The position numbers and the translations under genes were made by a program. From NCBI RefSeq assembly GCF_001274785.1, contig NZ_LHPI01000001.1, positions 186,001 to 250,000 on the forward strand: a DNA stretch of 64,000 nucleotides, in the 5' to 3' direction. Below are positions 16,895 through 26,005 of this stretch, piece after piece. The stretch is from Vibrio hepatarius. Lineage in GTDB: Bacteria > Pseudomonadota > Gammaproteobacteria > Enterobacterales > Vibrionaceae. The notes beneath the pieces were generated by a model. That model worked only from the letters and a program-made list of their open reading frames with translations. It had not been told where the DNA came from and ran no database searches. Position 1 is the first letter of the stretch. Every line of letters begins with the position of its first letter.

Positions 16895-18952
16895 TTATTT
16901 GCCGACGAATGCGACAACCACTTTATCTTTGCCTAGCGTGCGAGAGAACACATACGCGGATTCGTTCTCTAACACCTTATGCTGCCCCGCGCCGATCGCT
17001 GGGTGACGCTGTCTGAACTGGCCGAGTGTTTGCCAGTGCTGCAGTAATGCTTGGCGTTTTTCATCCAGTTTCCACACCATATCTGAGCGAGTGCCTTGAT
17101 GAAAGTCATCTGCGTAAGGCCCAAGCTCGCGGCCGACTTCATCGCCGTAATAAACTTGGATTGCCCCCGGGCTGAGCAACAAAGCGTTTGCGGCGCTTGT
17201 TTGCATTTCAAATGACTTAAAACGGTCGAAAAACAGTTCGGTGTCGTGCGACGACATGTAACTCACTGGCGTAAAATCTGGCGCTTCTTGCATTGAATCG
17301 GCGTAGTTTTGATAGGTTGGCTGCATTTGGCTAAAACACGCCGCGCCTTTATCCAGTTTCTTCTGCATATCGAAGTTAATCAGCGCGTCAAAACCGTCAT
17401 CGGCGTACGGCGAGCGGTAGGCCGAATGTCCCCAAACTTCTCCCATCATCCAAAATGGTTCACCTTGCTGATTGTTCTGTTTGCGCCACTGGTCGAGGCT
17501 CGCGCTGGCTGATGTTTTGAGACGTTGCCAAACGTCACCTTCTACGTGCTTGACCGTATCGACGCGAAAACCGTCGATTCCGAAGCGTTTAACCCAGTCA
17601 GATTGCCATTCGATCAAATAATCGGAGACGCGGTAATTGGCTTTGGCAACAACACGAGTATTTGGATTGTTCAGCAGCCATTGCGGAGGTTGAACCGCTT
17701 GTTCAGACTCAGTAAGGAAGTCGGGCAAGCCCGCTAATGTCATAGTGATATCACTTGAACCTGGCGGTGTATAACCCGGCAAGCCCGCTCTGACCCAATC
17801 GGCTCCCCACCAGTTTGCCCACTGTTTATTTTGATAGTCCACTAATTTGTGGTAGCTATGCCAATTTTCACCTTCGCTTGGCGTCCAATCTGACCATTGT
17901 TCGGGCAGGTGAGTCCTATCGACAACCGAAAGCTGGTCGAATTGAAGGTCCGCCAATGTTGAATAGCCAGAGTGGTTGATGACGGCGTCTAGGAAAACCT
18001 TGATGCCTCGTTTATGGGCTTCGCTGACGAGATGTGTTAAATCCGCGTCTGTGCCAAAGTTAGCGTCTATCTTGGTGAAGTCTCGCGTCCAATAGCCGTG
18101 ATAGGCGTAAAATGGAAAACTGCCGCTTTCACCGCCACCAACAAACCCGTGCACTTGTTCTACGATTGGCGAGAGCCATATAACGTCGGTACCTAAGCTT
18201 TTTATGTAATCCAGTTTTTCCGTGATCCCTTTCAGGTCGCCACCGTGAAAGGTTCCCACTTCTTGTTTGCCATCTTTCTTGCGCCCATAACTGTTGTCAT
18301 TAATCGTATCGGCGTTGTTAAAGCGATCGACCATCACAAAGTAGATATTGGCGTTTTGGTAAGTGAAGGGTTGCTTGGTGTGTTCGCTGTCGAGTGTTTC
18401 AAGCAGCACTAAACCGCCACTTTCAGCACTTGGAGTCAGCGTGACACTGCCTTTTGTGACAGTGACGATTTGCCCAGAATAAGCGTCTTTCAGTCGCGTG
18501 CCATCGGGAAAACTATCGTCCAAAGCAATCATCACCGTACCACCTGAATAGGTTTCACAGCTAACTTGAGGAATCGGGCGTTTAAAGACGCTGCTAGTAC
18601 TTTTCTTGGCTTCTCGGGCAATCGAGAGAGTGTGCTGCTGTTGGTCGAACGAGAAAGAATAATCGCCAGCAAAGCGAACCTTTAACTCCAACGTAGTTTC
18701 TTTGCCGCAGTTGAGTTGCAGTGGCGTGCGAAACTTCACCTTTTGTGACTCAGGTGCTTGGCAGTCACCAGACAGTTCAGAAACCTTGATTTGGTATGTT
18801 TGCTTTGTCAGCGGTACGACCAAAGACTGCGCTGCGTTTAGTGGAAAGTCGCGACTGGTGGTGGTAGTCGAAAGCGAAAGAGTAGGCTGCGCCAGTGCTC
18901 CGGTGCTGGCAAGCAATAATCCTATCGTGGTGGCTAACGTAGAGTGTTTCAC
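16895..18952 (-). CDS. malS: Periplasmic alpha-amylase (GH13, MalS-like)
   Basis: Secreted alpha-glucan hydrolase of 685 residues. A signal peptide (residues 1-21, cut near ALAQ) is followed by an N-terminal beta-rich region, then the catalytic barrel from about residue 200 with the four GH13 regions: DAVINH, GFRVDTVKH (nucleophile Asp), MMGEVWGH (acid/base Glu) and SSHDTELF (third Asp). Length and layout resemble periplasmic MalS, although a secreted vibrio amylase of another subfamily is possible. The start is GTG at 18952 with AAGGA seven bases upstream. I could not find a convincing MalT box upstream. Confidence 0.85.
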   Translation of the reverse strand: MKHSTLATTIGLLLASTGALAQPTLSLSTTTTSRDFPLNAAQSLVVPLTKQTYQIKVSELSGDCQAPESQKVKFRTPLQLNCGKETTLELKVRFAGDYSFSFDQQQHTLSIAREAKKSTSSVFKRPIPQVSCETYSGGTVMIALDDSFPDGTRLKDAYSGQIVTVTKGSVTLTPSAESGGLVLLETLDSEHTKQPFTYQNANIYFVMVDRFNNADTINDNSYGRKKDGKQEVGTFHGGDLKGITEKLDYIKSLGTDVIWLSPIVEQVHGFVGGGESGSFPFYAYHGYWTRDFTKIDANFGTDADLTHLVSEAHKRGIKVFLDAVINHSGYSTLADLQFDQLSVVDRTHLPEQWSDWTPSEGENWHSYHKLVDYQNKQWANWWGADWVRAGLPGYTPPGSSDITMTLAGLPDFLTESEQAVQPPQWLLNNPNTRVVAKANYRVSDYLIEWQSDWVKRFGIDGFRVDTVKHVEGDVWQRLKTSASASLDQWRKQNNQQGEPFWMMGEVWGHSAYRSPYADDGFDALINFDMQKKLDKGAACFSQMQPTYQNYADSMQEAPDFTPVSYMSSHDTELFFDRFKSFEMQTSAANALLLSPGAIQVYYGDEVGRELGPYADDFHQGTRSDMVWKLDEKRQALLQHWQTLGQFRQRHPAIGAGQHKVLENESAYVFSRTLGKDKVVVAFVGK

Positions 18953-19075
18953 GTGGCGTCCTTGTTTTTATGATGTTTTTTTAATCATAAATCGAAGGAA
19001 AAGGTCTGACATCATTCCTACTTTCTACGCCCCAAAACTTGTCGCTGCTCACGCTTTATAGTTGAAGGGAGTAGG

Positions 19076-19474
19076 TTAGCTCTGTTCTTTTGGGTGGCGT
19101 TGTAGGAATGCAATCATCGCGGTTTCATCCAAGAAGCCATCCGCTTTTTTGTGCGCACGAAGGTATTGATAGCCAGAGATAAGCATCCGGTGTGTTTCTT
19201 GGTCATGGGGCGCTTCTCCGTGGAGGTAGCGATAGACAATCTCGTAGGCGTCCATATCGACAACTTCGGCTTGACGGTATAAATAACCACAGCCTGTTGC
19301 GAGCCATTCCAGTGAGCAGTTGGCTCGCATCGCGATTTGATTAGCTTTACTTAAACTTGGTTCACTGCCTTTTAGATACTTGCGAATCAAGGCTTCGGAT
19401 ATATCGACTCGTCTTGCAAAGCCGCTGATGCTTTCTTCGCCAATTAGCGATTTTAAGCGCTCAGAAAAACTCAT
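19076..19474 (-). CDS. XRE-type helix-turn-helix DNA-binding regulator
   Basis: A 132-residue protein with an N-terminal phage-repressor-like HTH (SISGFARRVDISEALIRKYL, then SLSKANQIAMRANCSLEWLATG) and a ~60-residue C-terminal region without a recognisable domain. ATG 19474 follows GGAG; a longer reading from 19531 is less likely. It is divergent from the aldo/keto reductase gene. An inverted repeat (GACAGT-N13-ACTGTC, 19501-19525) in the gap is a candidate operator for both genes. Confidence 0.8.
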   Translation of the reverse strand: MSFSERLKSLIGEESISGFARRVDISEALIRKYLKGSEPSLSKANQIAMRANCSLEWLATGCGYLYRQAEVVDMDAYEIVYRYLHGEAPHDQETHRMLISGYQYLRAHKKADGFLDETAMIAFLQRHPKEQS

Positions 19475-19500
19475 ATTTCGTACTCCAGTTCGAATTAATC

Positions 19501-19525
19501 GACAGTATACGTTGAGTGAACTGTC
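19501..19525. promoter_or_regulatory. Candidate operator in XRE/aldo-keto reductase divergent promoter
   Basis: GACAGT and ACTGTC face each other across 13 bases between the two divergent start codons. This is a plausible target of the neighbouring HTH protein; the assignment is inference. Confidence 0.35.
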
Positions 19526-19568
19526 AAACAAGCATAGTGTTATAGGCAGATATTTTAGGAGGTAAAAT

Positions 19569-20477
19569 ATGGTGTCGAAAGTAACTATCGCCCCGCAGGG
19601 ACCAGAGATGTCGGAACTGGTGCAAGGCTATTGGCGATTAGCTGAATGGGGTATGACTCCGCAGCAACGACTGTCTTTTTTAAAGCAGCACATCGAGCTG
19701 GGTATTACGACCGTTGACCACGCCGATATTTACGGCAACTACGAATGCGAAAAGTTGTTTGGTGAAGCGATTAAGCTTGAGCCGTCGATTCGTGACCAAA
19801 TTGAGATCGTGACCAAGTGCGATATCAAGCTGTGCGGTGATAAAACCCCAGAGCGTAAGATTAACCACTACGATACGGGGGTGGCACATATCTACGAATC
19901 GGTGAACAATTCACTTGAGCGCTTAAACATCGACTGTATTGATGTGCTATTGATCCACCGCCCAGATGCGTTGATGGATGCCGATGAAGTGGCAGAAGCT
20001 TTCAGCGAACTACACAAAGTCGGTAAAGTGAAGCACTTTGGTGTGTCTAACTTTACTCCACGCCAGTTTGAGTTGTTGCAATCGCGTGTGTCTAAACCAT
20101 TAGTGACCAATCAGGTTGAGATCAACCCGCTCAACTTCGAGGTTGCGCACGACGGTACACTCGACCAACTGCAAATGTTGCGTGTTCGACCAATGGCATG
20201 GTCTTGCTTAGGTGGTGGGAGCATTTTCACTGGTGCAACCGAACAAGCGGAACGCGTGCGAGCCGAGCTAGAACTAATTCGTCAGGAAGTCGGTGCTGAG
20301 AGCATTGACCAAGTGATTTATGCTTGGGTACGTCGCTTGCCGTCTAAACCGTTACCAATCATTGGTTCAGGTAAAATTGAACGCGTTTCAGCTGCGGTTG
20401 CCGCGATGGACATCGAGTTGACACGTGAGCAATGGTATCGAGTTTGGGTGGCATCGAAAGGCCACGGTGTGCCATAG
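19569..20477 (+). CDS. Aldo/keto reductase (YdhF-like)
   Basis: NADPH-dependent oxidoreductase (302 residues) of the AKR superfamily. It has the catalytic tetrad context DHADIYGNYECEKLFG (Asp/Tyr, residues ~56-71), the Lys in VTKCDIKL, the His in VLLIHRPD, and the cofactor-binding PLPIIGSGKIERV near residue 258. The physiological substrate is unknown. ATG 19569 lies behind an excellent AGGAGGT. It is a single gene with its own terminator, divergent from the XRE gene. Confidence 0.92.
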   Translation: MVSKVTIAPQGPEMSELVQGYWRLAEWGMTPQQRLSFLKQHIELGITTVDHADIYGNYECEKLFGEAIKLEPSIRDQIEIVTKCDIKLCGDKTPERKINHYDTGVAHIYESVNNSLERLNIDCIDVLLIHRPDALMDADEVAEAFSELHKVGKVKHFGVSNFTPRQFELLQSRVSKPLVTNQVEINPLNFEVAHDGTLDQLQMLRVRPMAWSCLGGGSIFTGATEQAERVRAELELIRQEVGAESIDQVIYAWVRRLPSKPLPIIGSGKIERVSAAVAAMDIELTREQWYRVWVASKGHGVP

Positions 20478-20496
20478 AAAGATCGAAATCGATGAC

Positions 20497-20526
20497 TAAA
20501 AAAAGCCAGCAATATGCTGGCTTTTT
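20497..20526. terminator. Bidirectional terminator after the aldo/keto reductase gene
   Basis: AAAAAGCCAGCA and TGCTGGCTTTTT pair around AATA. It serves the convergent EAL gene as well. Confidence 0.87.
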
Positions 20527-20542
20527 GTGCTTTCAATCTTGG

Positions 20543-22138
20543 TTAGCTTTTCCATCTCGGGATTGGATCTGAGAGCACAATCGCTTCATTGGTCATTTGG
20601 TGAAATCGCGCTAAATCATCTGGTTTGATTGGTTTGGCATAGTAAAAACCCTGAATGTACTTCACTCCGAGTTGCTCGAGTTGTTCGATTTGCGACTCGT
20701 TCTCTACCCCTTCAGCGATTACTTTCATCCCCAGATCCGCTGCAAGCTGAATCATTGATTTAAGCACTGGCTTAATATTGGAGTCGGTATGCAGGCTCTT
20801 AGTGAACACTTGGTCAATCTTAACTACGTCAAACTTCATTTGTCGCACTAAGTTTAAACCAGAGTAACCCGTGCCGAAGTCATCAATCGCTATCTCAAAG
20901 CCCAGTTGTTGAAAGTGTTTAAGATTGCCGATGGCAATATCTAGCTGCTCGGGCGTGAGGTCGACGTTTTCGGTCAGTTCTAACACGATGCGACGGGTGT
21001 ACTGCGGGTAACGTTTCGCATAACTGTTGATAAAGCTAACAAACTCAGGCTTAAGGATTTGGTAGCGACTAATGTTGATGCTGATGTAACTTTGACTAAC
21101 GTAGTCAGGGTTCTGTTTTAAGAAGCGAGTGACTTCTTTAAACGCATATTTGGTTATTTGATCAATCGCACCGAGCTTCTCTGCTAGAGGAATAAACTGC
21201 TCTGGCGAGATCTGCCCTTGAGCTGGATGGTTCCAACGAATCAAAGCTTCACTACCAACTAACGTGCGCGAGTGGATATCAACGATAGGTTGCAGATAAA
21301 GCTCGAGTTGCTCCTGCTTAATCGCATGCAGCAGTGAGTATTCGACTGAGAGCTTAGCCAGTGCTTGATAACGGACGATGAAATAAATCAGTGATAGTAC
21401 CAACGCCAGCAAAATCGTTTCGCCCAGATGAGAGAGGTAGTGGGTTTTGTAGGTAGCTGGAGTAAGGAAAATGGTCAGTGAAAACGGATAAAGATCAGAC
21501 GAAAACTCGAACAAGTGATTGTTTCTAAGCTGCTGCTCCTGATGGGACTGAATCACTTTGTGCAATACTTGGATTTGGTAGCCGTAGTTACGGCGGTCGA
21601 AGGCCGGAGAGATCAATTCGAGAAATTGGTTTGGATGCAGCAACGCATTAATACCGCTTTCTTCCCCGTCAGAAGCGTAAATAAAAAACGTGCTCAATCG
21701 ACTTTGTGAGTGGCTCAGTGACACCGTAATGTGTTTTGGCGAAGCAGCGATGCGTTGCAGAGTTGAGTTAAAAAGGTGGATGTTCGCAGGGCCTTCATTG
21801 GTGCAGTAAACCGTTCCATTTTTATACAGGCCGATTTCTTTGATCATGTGCGAGTTAAAAACGTGTTCTTTGAGTTTGAGGCGGTCTTCGAAAGTGCAAC
21901 TTTTTCCAACACTGTCGTGCAGCAATTGTAAGCCATCGGCGACGTTATCGATGTACTGTTCCAGCTTTGCGATTGATTTTTTGCCGTCTGCAATGACATG
22001 TTCTCGGAGTTGATAGTGATTAGTGGCGGCGGTCACGAGAAATACAGCAATGAATATTCCGGCGATCGGAATAATATGTGGGAAATGAGTGGAAACTGCT
22101 TTCACCACTTTATTTAAAATTGAAGTTATTCGAGTCAT
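20543..22138 (-). CDS. Cyclic-di-GMP phosphodiesterase, CSS-type sensor plus EAL
   Basis: Inner-membrane enzyme (531 residues) hydrolysing c-di-GMP. An N-terminal span is followed by a periplasmic region with two cysteines (GKSCTFEDRL near 82 and TVYCTN near 109) in the arrangement of CSS-motif sensors, although the motif reads CTN rather than CSS. A second span near 240 leads to the EAL domain. That domain looks active: EALIRWNHP, NIS, LELTEN, DDFGTGYSG, KID, EGVE and QGFYYAKP are all present. I choose ATG 22138 over TTG 22225, which has no ribosome binding site. Disulfide state may control activity, as in PdeB/PdeC-type enzymes (inference). Confidence 0.9.
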   Translation of the reverse strand: MTRITSILNKVVKAVSTHFPHIIPIAGIFIAVFLVTAATNHYQLREHVIADGKKSIAKLEQYIDNVADGLQLLHDSVGKSCTFEDRLKLKEHVFNSHMIKEIGLYKNGTVYCTNEGPANIHLFNSTLQRIAASPKHITVSLSHSQSRLSTFFIYASDGEESGINALLHPNQFLELISPAFDRRNYGYQIQVLHKVIQSHQEQQLRNNHLFEFSSDLYPFSLTIFLTPATYKTHYLSHLGETILLALVLSLIYFIVRYQALAKLSVEYSLLHAIKQEQLELYLQPIVDIHSRTLVGSEALIRWNHPAQGQISPEQFIPLAEKLGAIDQITKYAFKEVTRFLKQNPDYVSQSYISINISRYQILKPEFVSFINSYAKRYPQYTRRIVLELTENVDLTPEQLDIAIGNLKHFQQLGFEIAIDDFGTGYSGLNLVRQMKFDVVKIDQVFTKSLHTDSNIKPVLKSMIQLAADLGMKVIAEGVENESQIEQLEQLGVKYIQGFYYAKPIKPDDLARFHQMTNEAIVLSDPIPRWKS

Positions 22139-22529
22139 TGAGAGTATTTCTGGCCAACAGTCTAGACCCACTATAAAAGGTAAACGCCTACTTATGTTAG
22201 CGAAATAAGTATGATAAGAATTCAATCACGCTAATTACTGGTGTTTGTTAAGTTGTTTCTCAGTTTTGAGACAAAACCTGTAGTTTTGATTTTTATAGCA
22301 CTGACTCAATAGGTTATAGAATAAGCAATTGAGAGAAGTGTTTTGATAAGCATATAGATTTAGTGAAATTGGTCGCAAAAATAAAAGAGTCACTTTTTAG
22401 CGTTAATTTAGACAATTAAATAATAGAATATCATTCCATATATGGTTTTATATCACCAAGTTTCAGATAAAAACGCCTGCAAAATATAGCAAATCATGCA
22501 GGCGTATATTATACGTTATGTATATGGTG
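22139..22529. other. Non-coding gap between the EAL gene and the Dcu-type gene
   Basis: About 390 AT-rich bases. It contains the terminator of the Dcu-type gene at its right end and presumably the promoter of the EAL gene at its left. An imperfect inverted repeat (TTGTTTCTC/GAGACAA near 22252-22273) is visible. I see no gene. Confidence 0.5.
22468..22506 (-). terminator. Rho-independent terminator of the Dcu-type transporter gene
   Basis: Read on the minus strand, ACGCCTGCA and TGCAGGCGT form a nine-pair stem with a 13-15 base loop, followed by TTTTTA. It starts 24 bases after the transporter stop. Confidence 0.8.
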
Positions 22530-23858
22530 CTAACCGATAATTATCTGGCCTAGGACATAACCCAAGCAGCAAGCACCAATCACGCCGATTAAACCCACAG
22601 ACATGAATGAATGGTTAAAGTACCACTTGCCGATTTTCGTTGTACCTGAGGTATCGAAGTTCACTGTTGCGATATCTGAAGGGTAGTTCGGAATAAAGAA
22701 GTAACCGTAAACGGCTGGCATGATACCAATGAGCAGCGCTGGATCTAAACCAAGACCTAAGCCGACCGGTAGCATCATACGCGCGGTTGCTGCTTGCGAG
22801 TTGACTACAACAGAAACGATGAACAGCGCTAACGCGAAAGTCCACGGATACGTCGTTACCATATCGACGATGCCGGACTTGAACTGAGGCATTGCGTATT
22901 GGAAGTAAGTATCAGACATCCAAGCAATACCAAAGATGGCGATGGCCGCAACCATACCCGATTTAAACACCACACCATTTGGCACATCACGTGGGTCGGT
23001 TTTCGTTGCAAGCAAGATAATACCGCCAAAGCAGAGCATCATCATTTGGATAATCACCGACATCTTGATCGGTTTATCGCCATCAACGATGGTGCGAATT
23101 TCTGGCACCATGGCGATCACAACGATCATCAAGATAGACGCAATAAAGATCAGTACAGAGTTGCGTGCTGAGCTTGGTAGCACCTCATCCAGCGAAGTTG
23201 CTGTCGTCGTTTCAATACGTTTTTTCCACTCAGGGTCTTTTAAGCGAGCTTGATACTCAGGATCATCGTCTAGCTCCTTACCGCGTTTCAAGCTGTAAAG
23301 AGACATCAACAATGTACCAAATAGCGTAGCTGGCACGGTGACTAACAAGATAGAAAGCAGAGTGATGTTGTGTTGAATGTCAGCCAGTTGTGCTAAGTAG
23401 TAAACCACTGCCGCAGAAATCGGTGATGCGGTGATCGCGATTTGAGACGCTACAGACGAAGCCGCCATTGGGCGCTCTGGTCGAATACCATTTTTCAGCG
23501 CTACATCGCCGATGATCGGCATAATGGAGTACACCGCGTGTCCGGTGCCCAGTAAAAATGTCATGGTATAGGTGACAAACGGAGCGATTAACGTTACGCG
23601 TTTTGGGTTTCTACGCAGTAAACGCTCCGCGACCTGTAACATATATTTTAAGCCGCCCGCCGCTTCAAGAATCGAAGCACAGGTCACCACTGCCAAAATA
23701 ATTAACATCACGGTAATGGGTGGCGACGTAGGAGGCATCTTAAAGATGAACACCTCGATAACCAAGCCAATACCAGACACTACCCCAAGACCTATGCCAC
23801 CATAACGGGAGCCGATGTAAAGCATCAGCAATAGGAACAGGAATTCAAAATACAACAT
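22530..23858 (-). CDS. Anaerobic C4-dicarboxylate transporter (DcuA/DcuB family)
   Basis: Inner-membrane carrier (442 residues, 10-12 spans) for fumarate, malate and succinate exchange or uptake in anaerobic metabolism. It has family motifs EAAGGLKYMLQVAERLLRRN (~65), GTGHAVYSIMPII (~103), IRPERPMAASS (~125) and SGTTKIGKWYFNHSF near the C-terminus. The central loop is of DcuB type, while ITASPISAAVVYY resembles DcuA, so I leave the symbol blank. ATG 23858 has only a weak GGGAT upstream. It stands alone between two terminator-like hairpins. Confidence 0.9.
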   Translation of the reverse strand: MLYFEFLFLLLMLYIGSRYGGIGLGVVSGIGLVIEVFIFKMPPTSPPITVMLIILAVVTCASILEAAGGLKYMLQVAERLLRRNPKRVTLIAPFVTYTMTFLLGTGHAVYSIMPIIGDVALKNGIRPERPMAASSVASQIAITASPISAAVVYYLAQLADIQHNITLLSILLVTVPATLFGTLLMSLYSLKRGKELDDDPEYQARLKDPEWKKRIETTTATSLDEVLPSSARNSVLIFIASILMIVVIAMVPEIRTIVDGDKPIKMSVIIQMMMLCFGGIILLATKTDPRDVPNGVVFKSGMVAAIAIFGIAWMSDTYFQYAMPQFKSGIVDMVTTYPWTFALALFIVSVVVNSQAATARMMLPVGLGLGLDPALLIGIMPAVYGYFFIPNYPSDIATVNFDTSGTTKIGKWYFNHSFMSVGLIGVIGACCLGYVLGQIIIG

Positions 23859-24032
23859 ACCAATTATCCCTTTTATAATAATAAGATATGTTTATTTTCC
23901 GGTGATATTGACCAAGTTGCTGATAATGCGTTCACACAATATAGACGCACAAAAACGGAAAGCGAATATTCTAAGCTAATTCACGGAATCTGAGCCGAAC
24001 GTTTCGAAAGTGTGGGAAATAGTGATGTAAGG

Positions 24033-24064
24033 ATGTAACCAGACAGTGAAATATCTGGTTACAT
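24033..24064. terminator. Perfect inverted repeat after tetR-type gene (possible terminator)
   Basis: ATGTAACCAGA and TCTGGTTACAT form an 11-pair stem with a 10-base loop, six bases after the TetR-type stop. There is no T run on either strand, so termination is uncertain. Confidence 0.4.
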
Positions 24065-24069
24065 TCGAA

Positions 24070-24681
24070 CTATTTGGCGGACTTATAGGTCGAGACAAAG
24101 CAGTTCACAGCCTGTTGGATCGCCGTTTTAACTTGCTCTTCGCTTGGTGGTGGCTGGTGGGCAAGCAACTGTGGCCAGAAGACAATCGCCTTGATACTGC
24201 CGATAAACTGCTCAATCGCTAATGGGATATTGTCTATTTCCAGTGCGCCCGCCTCAATACCTTGCTGAACCCATTGGTGCAATCCATACGTATCGCCAAT
24301 CGCTTCGAAGCGTTTCATCAGGAGCTGAGACGTATGCGGACAACGAATGCACTCTGCCATAACCAAACGTGCAGTCATTTGGAAGTCTTCGGTATTGATG
24401 TAGCACATCTGTTTACGAGTCAGGTCCGTTAGCTGCTGCTCAATTGAAACAGAAGGTTCAAACTTCAGCTCACATTGGTCATCAAAGCGACACATTAGTT
24501 TATCTACAATGACTTCAAACAGGGCATCTTTGTTGGCGTAGTACTTGTAAAGCGTGCGCTTGGATACACCCGCATGCTTTGAAATGCCTTCCATGCTTGC
24601 CTGCTCAAACCCTTTTTGAGAAAAAACTGCAATGGCGGATTTGATGATATCTTCTTGTTTTATATCACTTCTTTTAATCAT
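24070..24681 (-). CDS. TetR family transcriptional repressor
   Basis: A 203-residue protein. The N-terminal HTH (AVFSQKGFEQASMEGISKHA, then GVSKRTLYKYYANKDALF) is a classic TetR DNA-binding domain. The C-terminal ligand-binding region resembles the AefR-like subgroup (CIRCPHTSQLLMKRFEAIG). ATG 24681. It is divergent from the metallo-beta-lactamase-fold gene; the shared promoter carries two copies of an 18-base palindrome, so this protein probably represses both itself and that gene. Confidence 0.92.
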   Translation of the reverse strand: MIKRSDIKQEDIIKSAIAVFSQKGFEQASMEGISKHAGVSKRTLYKYYANKDALFEVIVDKLMCRFDDQCELKFEPSVSIEQQLTDLTRKQMCYINTEDFQMTARLVMAECIRCPHTSQLLMKRFEAIGDTYGLHQWVQQGIEAGALEIDNIPLAIEQFIGSIKAIVFWPQLLAHQPPPSEEQVKTAIQQAVNCFVSTYKSAK

Positions 24682-24705
24682 GAACTCAACCTATCACAAT
24701 TAAAA

Positions 24706-24723
24706 GTAAACGATGGTGTTTAC
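24706..24723. promoter_or_regulatory. TetR-type operator 1
   Basis: GTAAAC-GATGGT-GTTTAC, a perfect six-base-arm palindrome, 25 bases upstream of the tetR-type start. Its inverse copy lies 40 bases away centre to centre. Confidence 0.65.
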
Positions 24724-24745
24724 TTTTAATATTGTTGTGCCTAAA

Positions 24746-24763
24746 GTATACACCATCGTTTAC
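24746..24763. promoter_or_regulatory. TetR-type operator 2
   Basis: GTATAC-ACCATC-GTTTAC. Read on the other strand it equals operator 1 except for one base, including the AAAA before it. It lies about 30 bases upstream of the hydrolase start, where it would block the promoter. Confidence 0.65.
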
Positions 24764-24792
24764 TTTTTGGGATAGTCGAATAGGACATGAGA

Positions 24793-25971
24793 ATGAGCAA
24801 TGTGATCAAAGCTTCAGTTCTTTCAGCACTGGGCATGATGGGATTAAACCAACTTCTACGTGCTGACGATAACGTTGAGTCAAGAAGCAGCGAACTAAAA
24901 CGGCTCGAAAGAATTGTGGACTCCACCCAGTTCAAAGATGGCAAAGTGATTACCCGTATGCCTAACGTCGCAAGCCCAGAAAGTATGTCTTCAGTGATGT
25001 GGAAGTTCTTCTTTCAGCGCGGTGCGTTAAAGCCGCAATCGACGCTGCCAAATATGCCCGTCGATGTTGCCAAGCTATCAACCCGAAGCCTTGAGCCTAG
25101 GATCACTTGGTTGGGACATTCCAGCTTGTTCATTGATATTGATAACACGCGTGTTCTGGTTGACCCAGTGTTTGATTACGCGTCCCCTTGGATCGCGAAG
25201 TCGTTATTTTCACGCAACGTCAACGCGCCAATCGCAAAAGAGCAGTTACCAACGCCCGATGTGATTGTGATTTCTCACGACCACTACGACCATTTGGAAG
25301 AATCGACGGTTCGCTTCTATGCAGACAAAGACGTAGAGTTCTTTGTGCCGCTTGCGGTAGGTCGACATCTAGAAAAGTGGGGCGTTGCGCCTTCCAAAAT
25401 CAGAGAGTTTGATTGGTGGGATTCTGCGACTTTCAACAGTGTTACATTCACCGCCGCACCCGCGAATCATAACTCGGGTCGTACCGGGTTTGATTCCAAT
25501 AGCACTCTATGGGCGTCTTGGGCGATGCGCGGCCAATCCGGTTCTCTTTTCTATAGTGGCGACACCGCCTACGACTCGCATTTCAAGCAAATTGCAGACA
25601 AGCTTGGCCCGTTTGATATGGCGTTTATCGAAGTCGCCGCAAATGTTAAAGATGGAAAAGGGTTTCCGGTTGAAAACTGGGGTCACATGCAAGCACGTCA
25701 CACCATGCAAGCGTTTATGGATCTAGGCGCGAAGAAGCTGTTTCCTGTGCATTGGTCAACGTACGAGCTGTTTGCTCATAAATGGGATGAGCCAATGACA
25801 GACCTTATCGCAGAAGCGCAAGTAACCGGGGCAGAACTGGTCACTCCAATGGTGGGTGAAACCAACCCTGTGCACGGTGAAACGTACACGCATTTCTGGT
25901 GGATGGATGATTCACTAGAAGTCGCTAAACAAAGCTACGCATTTACTCAGCCAGCAACAATCAACGATTAA
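24793..25971 (+). CDS. Metallo-beta-lactamase-fold hydrolase (NAPE-PLD/UlaG-like)
   Basis: A 392-residue protein. Zinc-binding motifs are clear: VISHDHYDHLE (HxHxDH, ~residue 157), NHNSGR (~218), YSGDTAYD (~253) and FPVHWSTYELFAHKWDEP (~317). The long N-terminal part with RITWLGHSSLFIDI follows the NAPE-PLD-like/outer-membrane-associated branch. The natural substrate, perhaps a phospholipid or lactone, is unknown. I choose ATG 24793, seven bases after AGGA; the ATG two codons earlier sits too close. It is probably induced when the divergent TetR-type repressor binds its ligand. Confidence 0.85.
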   Translation: MSNVIKASVLSALGMMGLNQLLRADDNVESRSSELKRLERIVDSTQFKDGKVITRMPNVASPESMSSVMWKFFFQRGALKPQSTLPNMPVDVAKLSTRSLEPRITWLGHSSLFIDIDNTRVLVDPVFDYASPWIAKSLFSRNVNAPIAKEQLPTPDVIVISHDHYDHLEESTVRFYADKDVEFFVPLAVGRHLEKWGVAPSKIREFDWWDSATFNSVTFTAAPANHNSGRTGFDSNSTLWASWAMRGQSGSLFYSGDTAYDSHFKQIADKLGPFDMAFIEVAANVKDGKGFPVENWGHMQARHTMQAFMDLGAKKLFPVHWSTYELFAHKWDEPMTDLIAEAQVTGAELVTPMVGETNPVHGETYTHFWWMDDSLEVAKQSYAFTQPATIND

Positions 25972-26000
25972 TAAAACTCAGCCCCGATAATCGGGGCTGC
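25972..26000 (-). terminator. Terminator of the MscS-type gene
   Basis: On the minus strand GCAGCCCCGATTATCGGGGCTG forms a compact stem followed by AGTTTTATT. It lies six bases after the channel gene and may also serve the convergent hydrolase gene. Confidence 0.7.
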
Positions 26001-26005
26001 ATGGT

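Noticed and set aside
18953..19075. MalT boxes before the amylase gene
   Set aside because: No GGATGA-type repeats at useful spacing.
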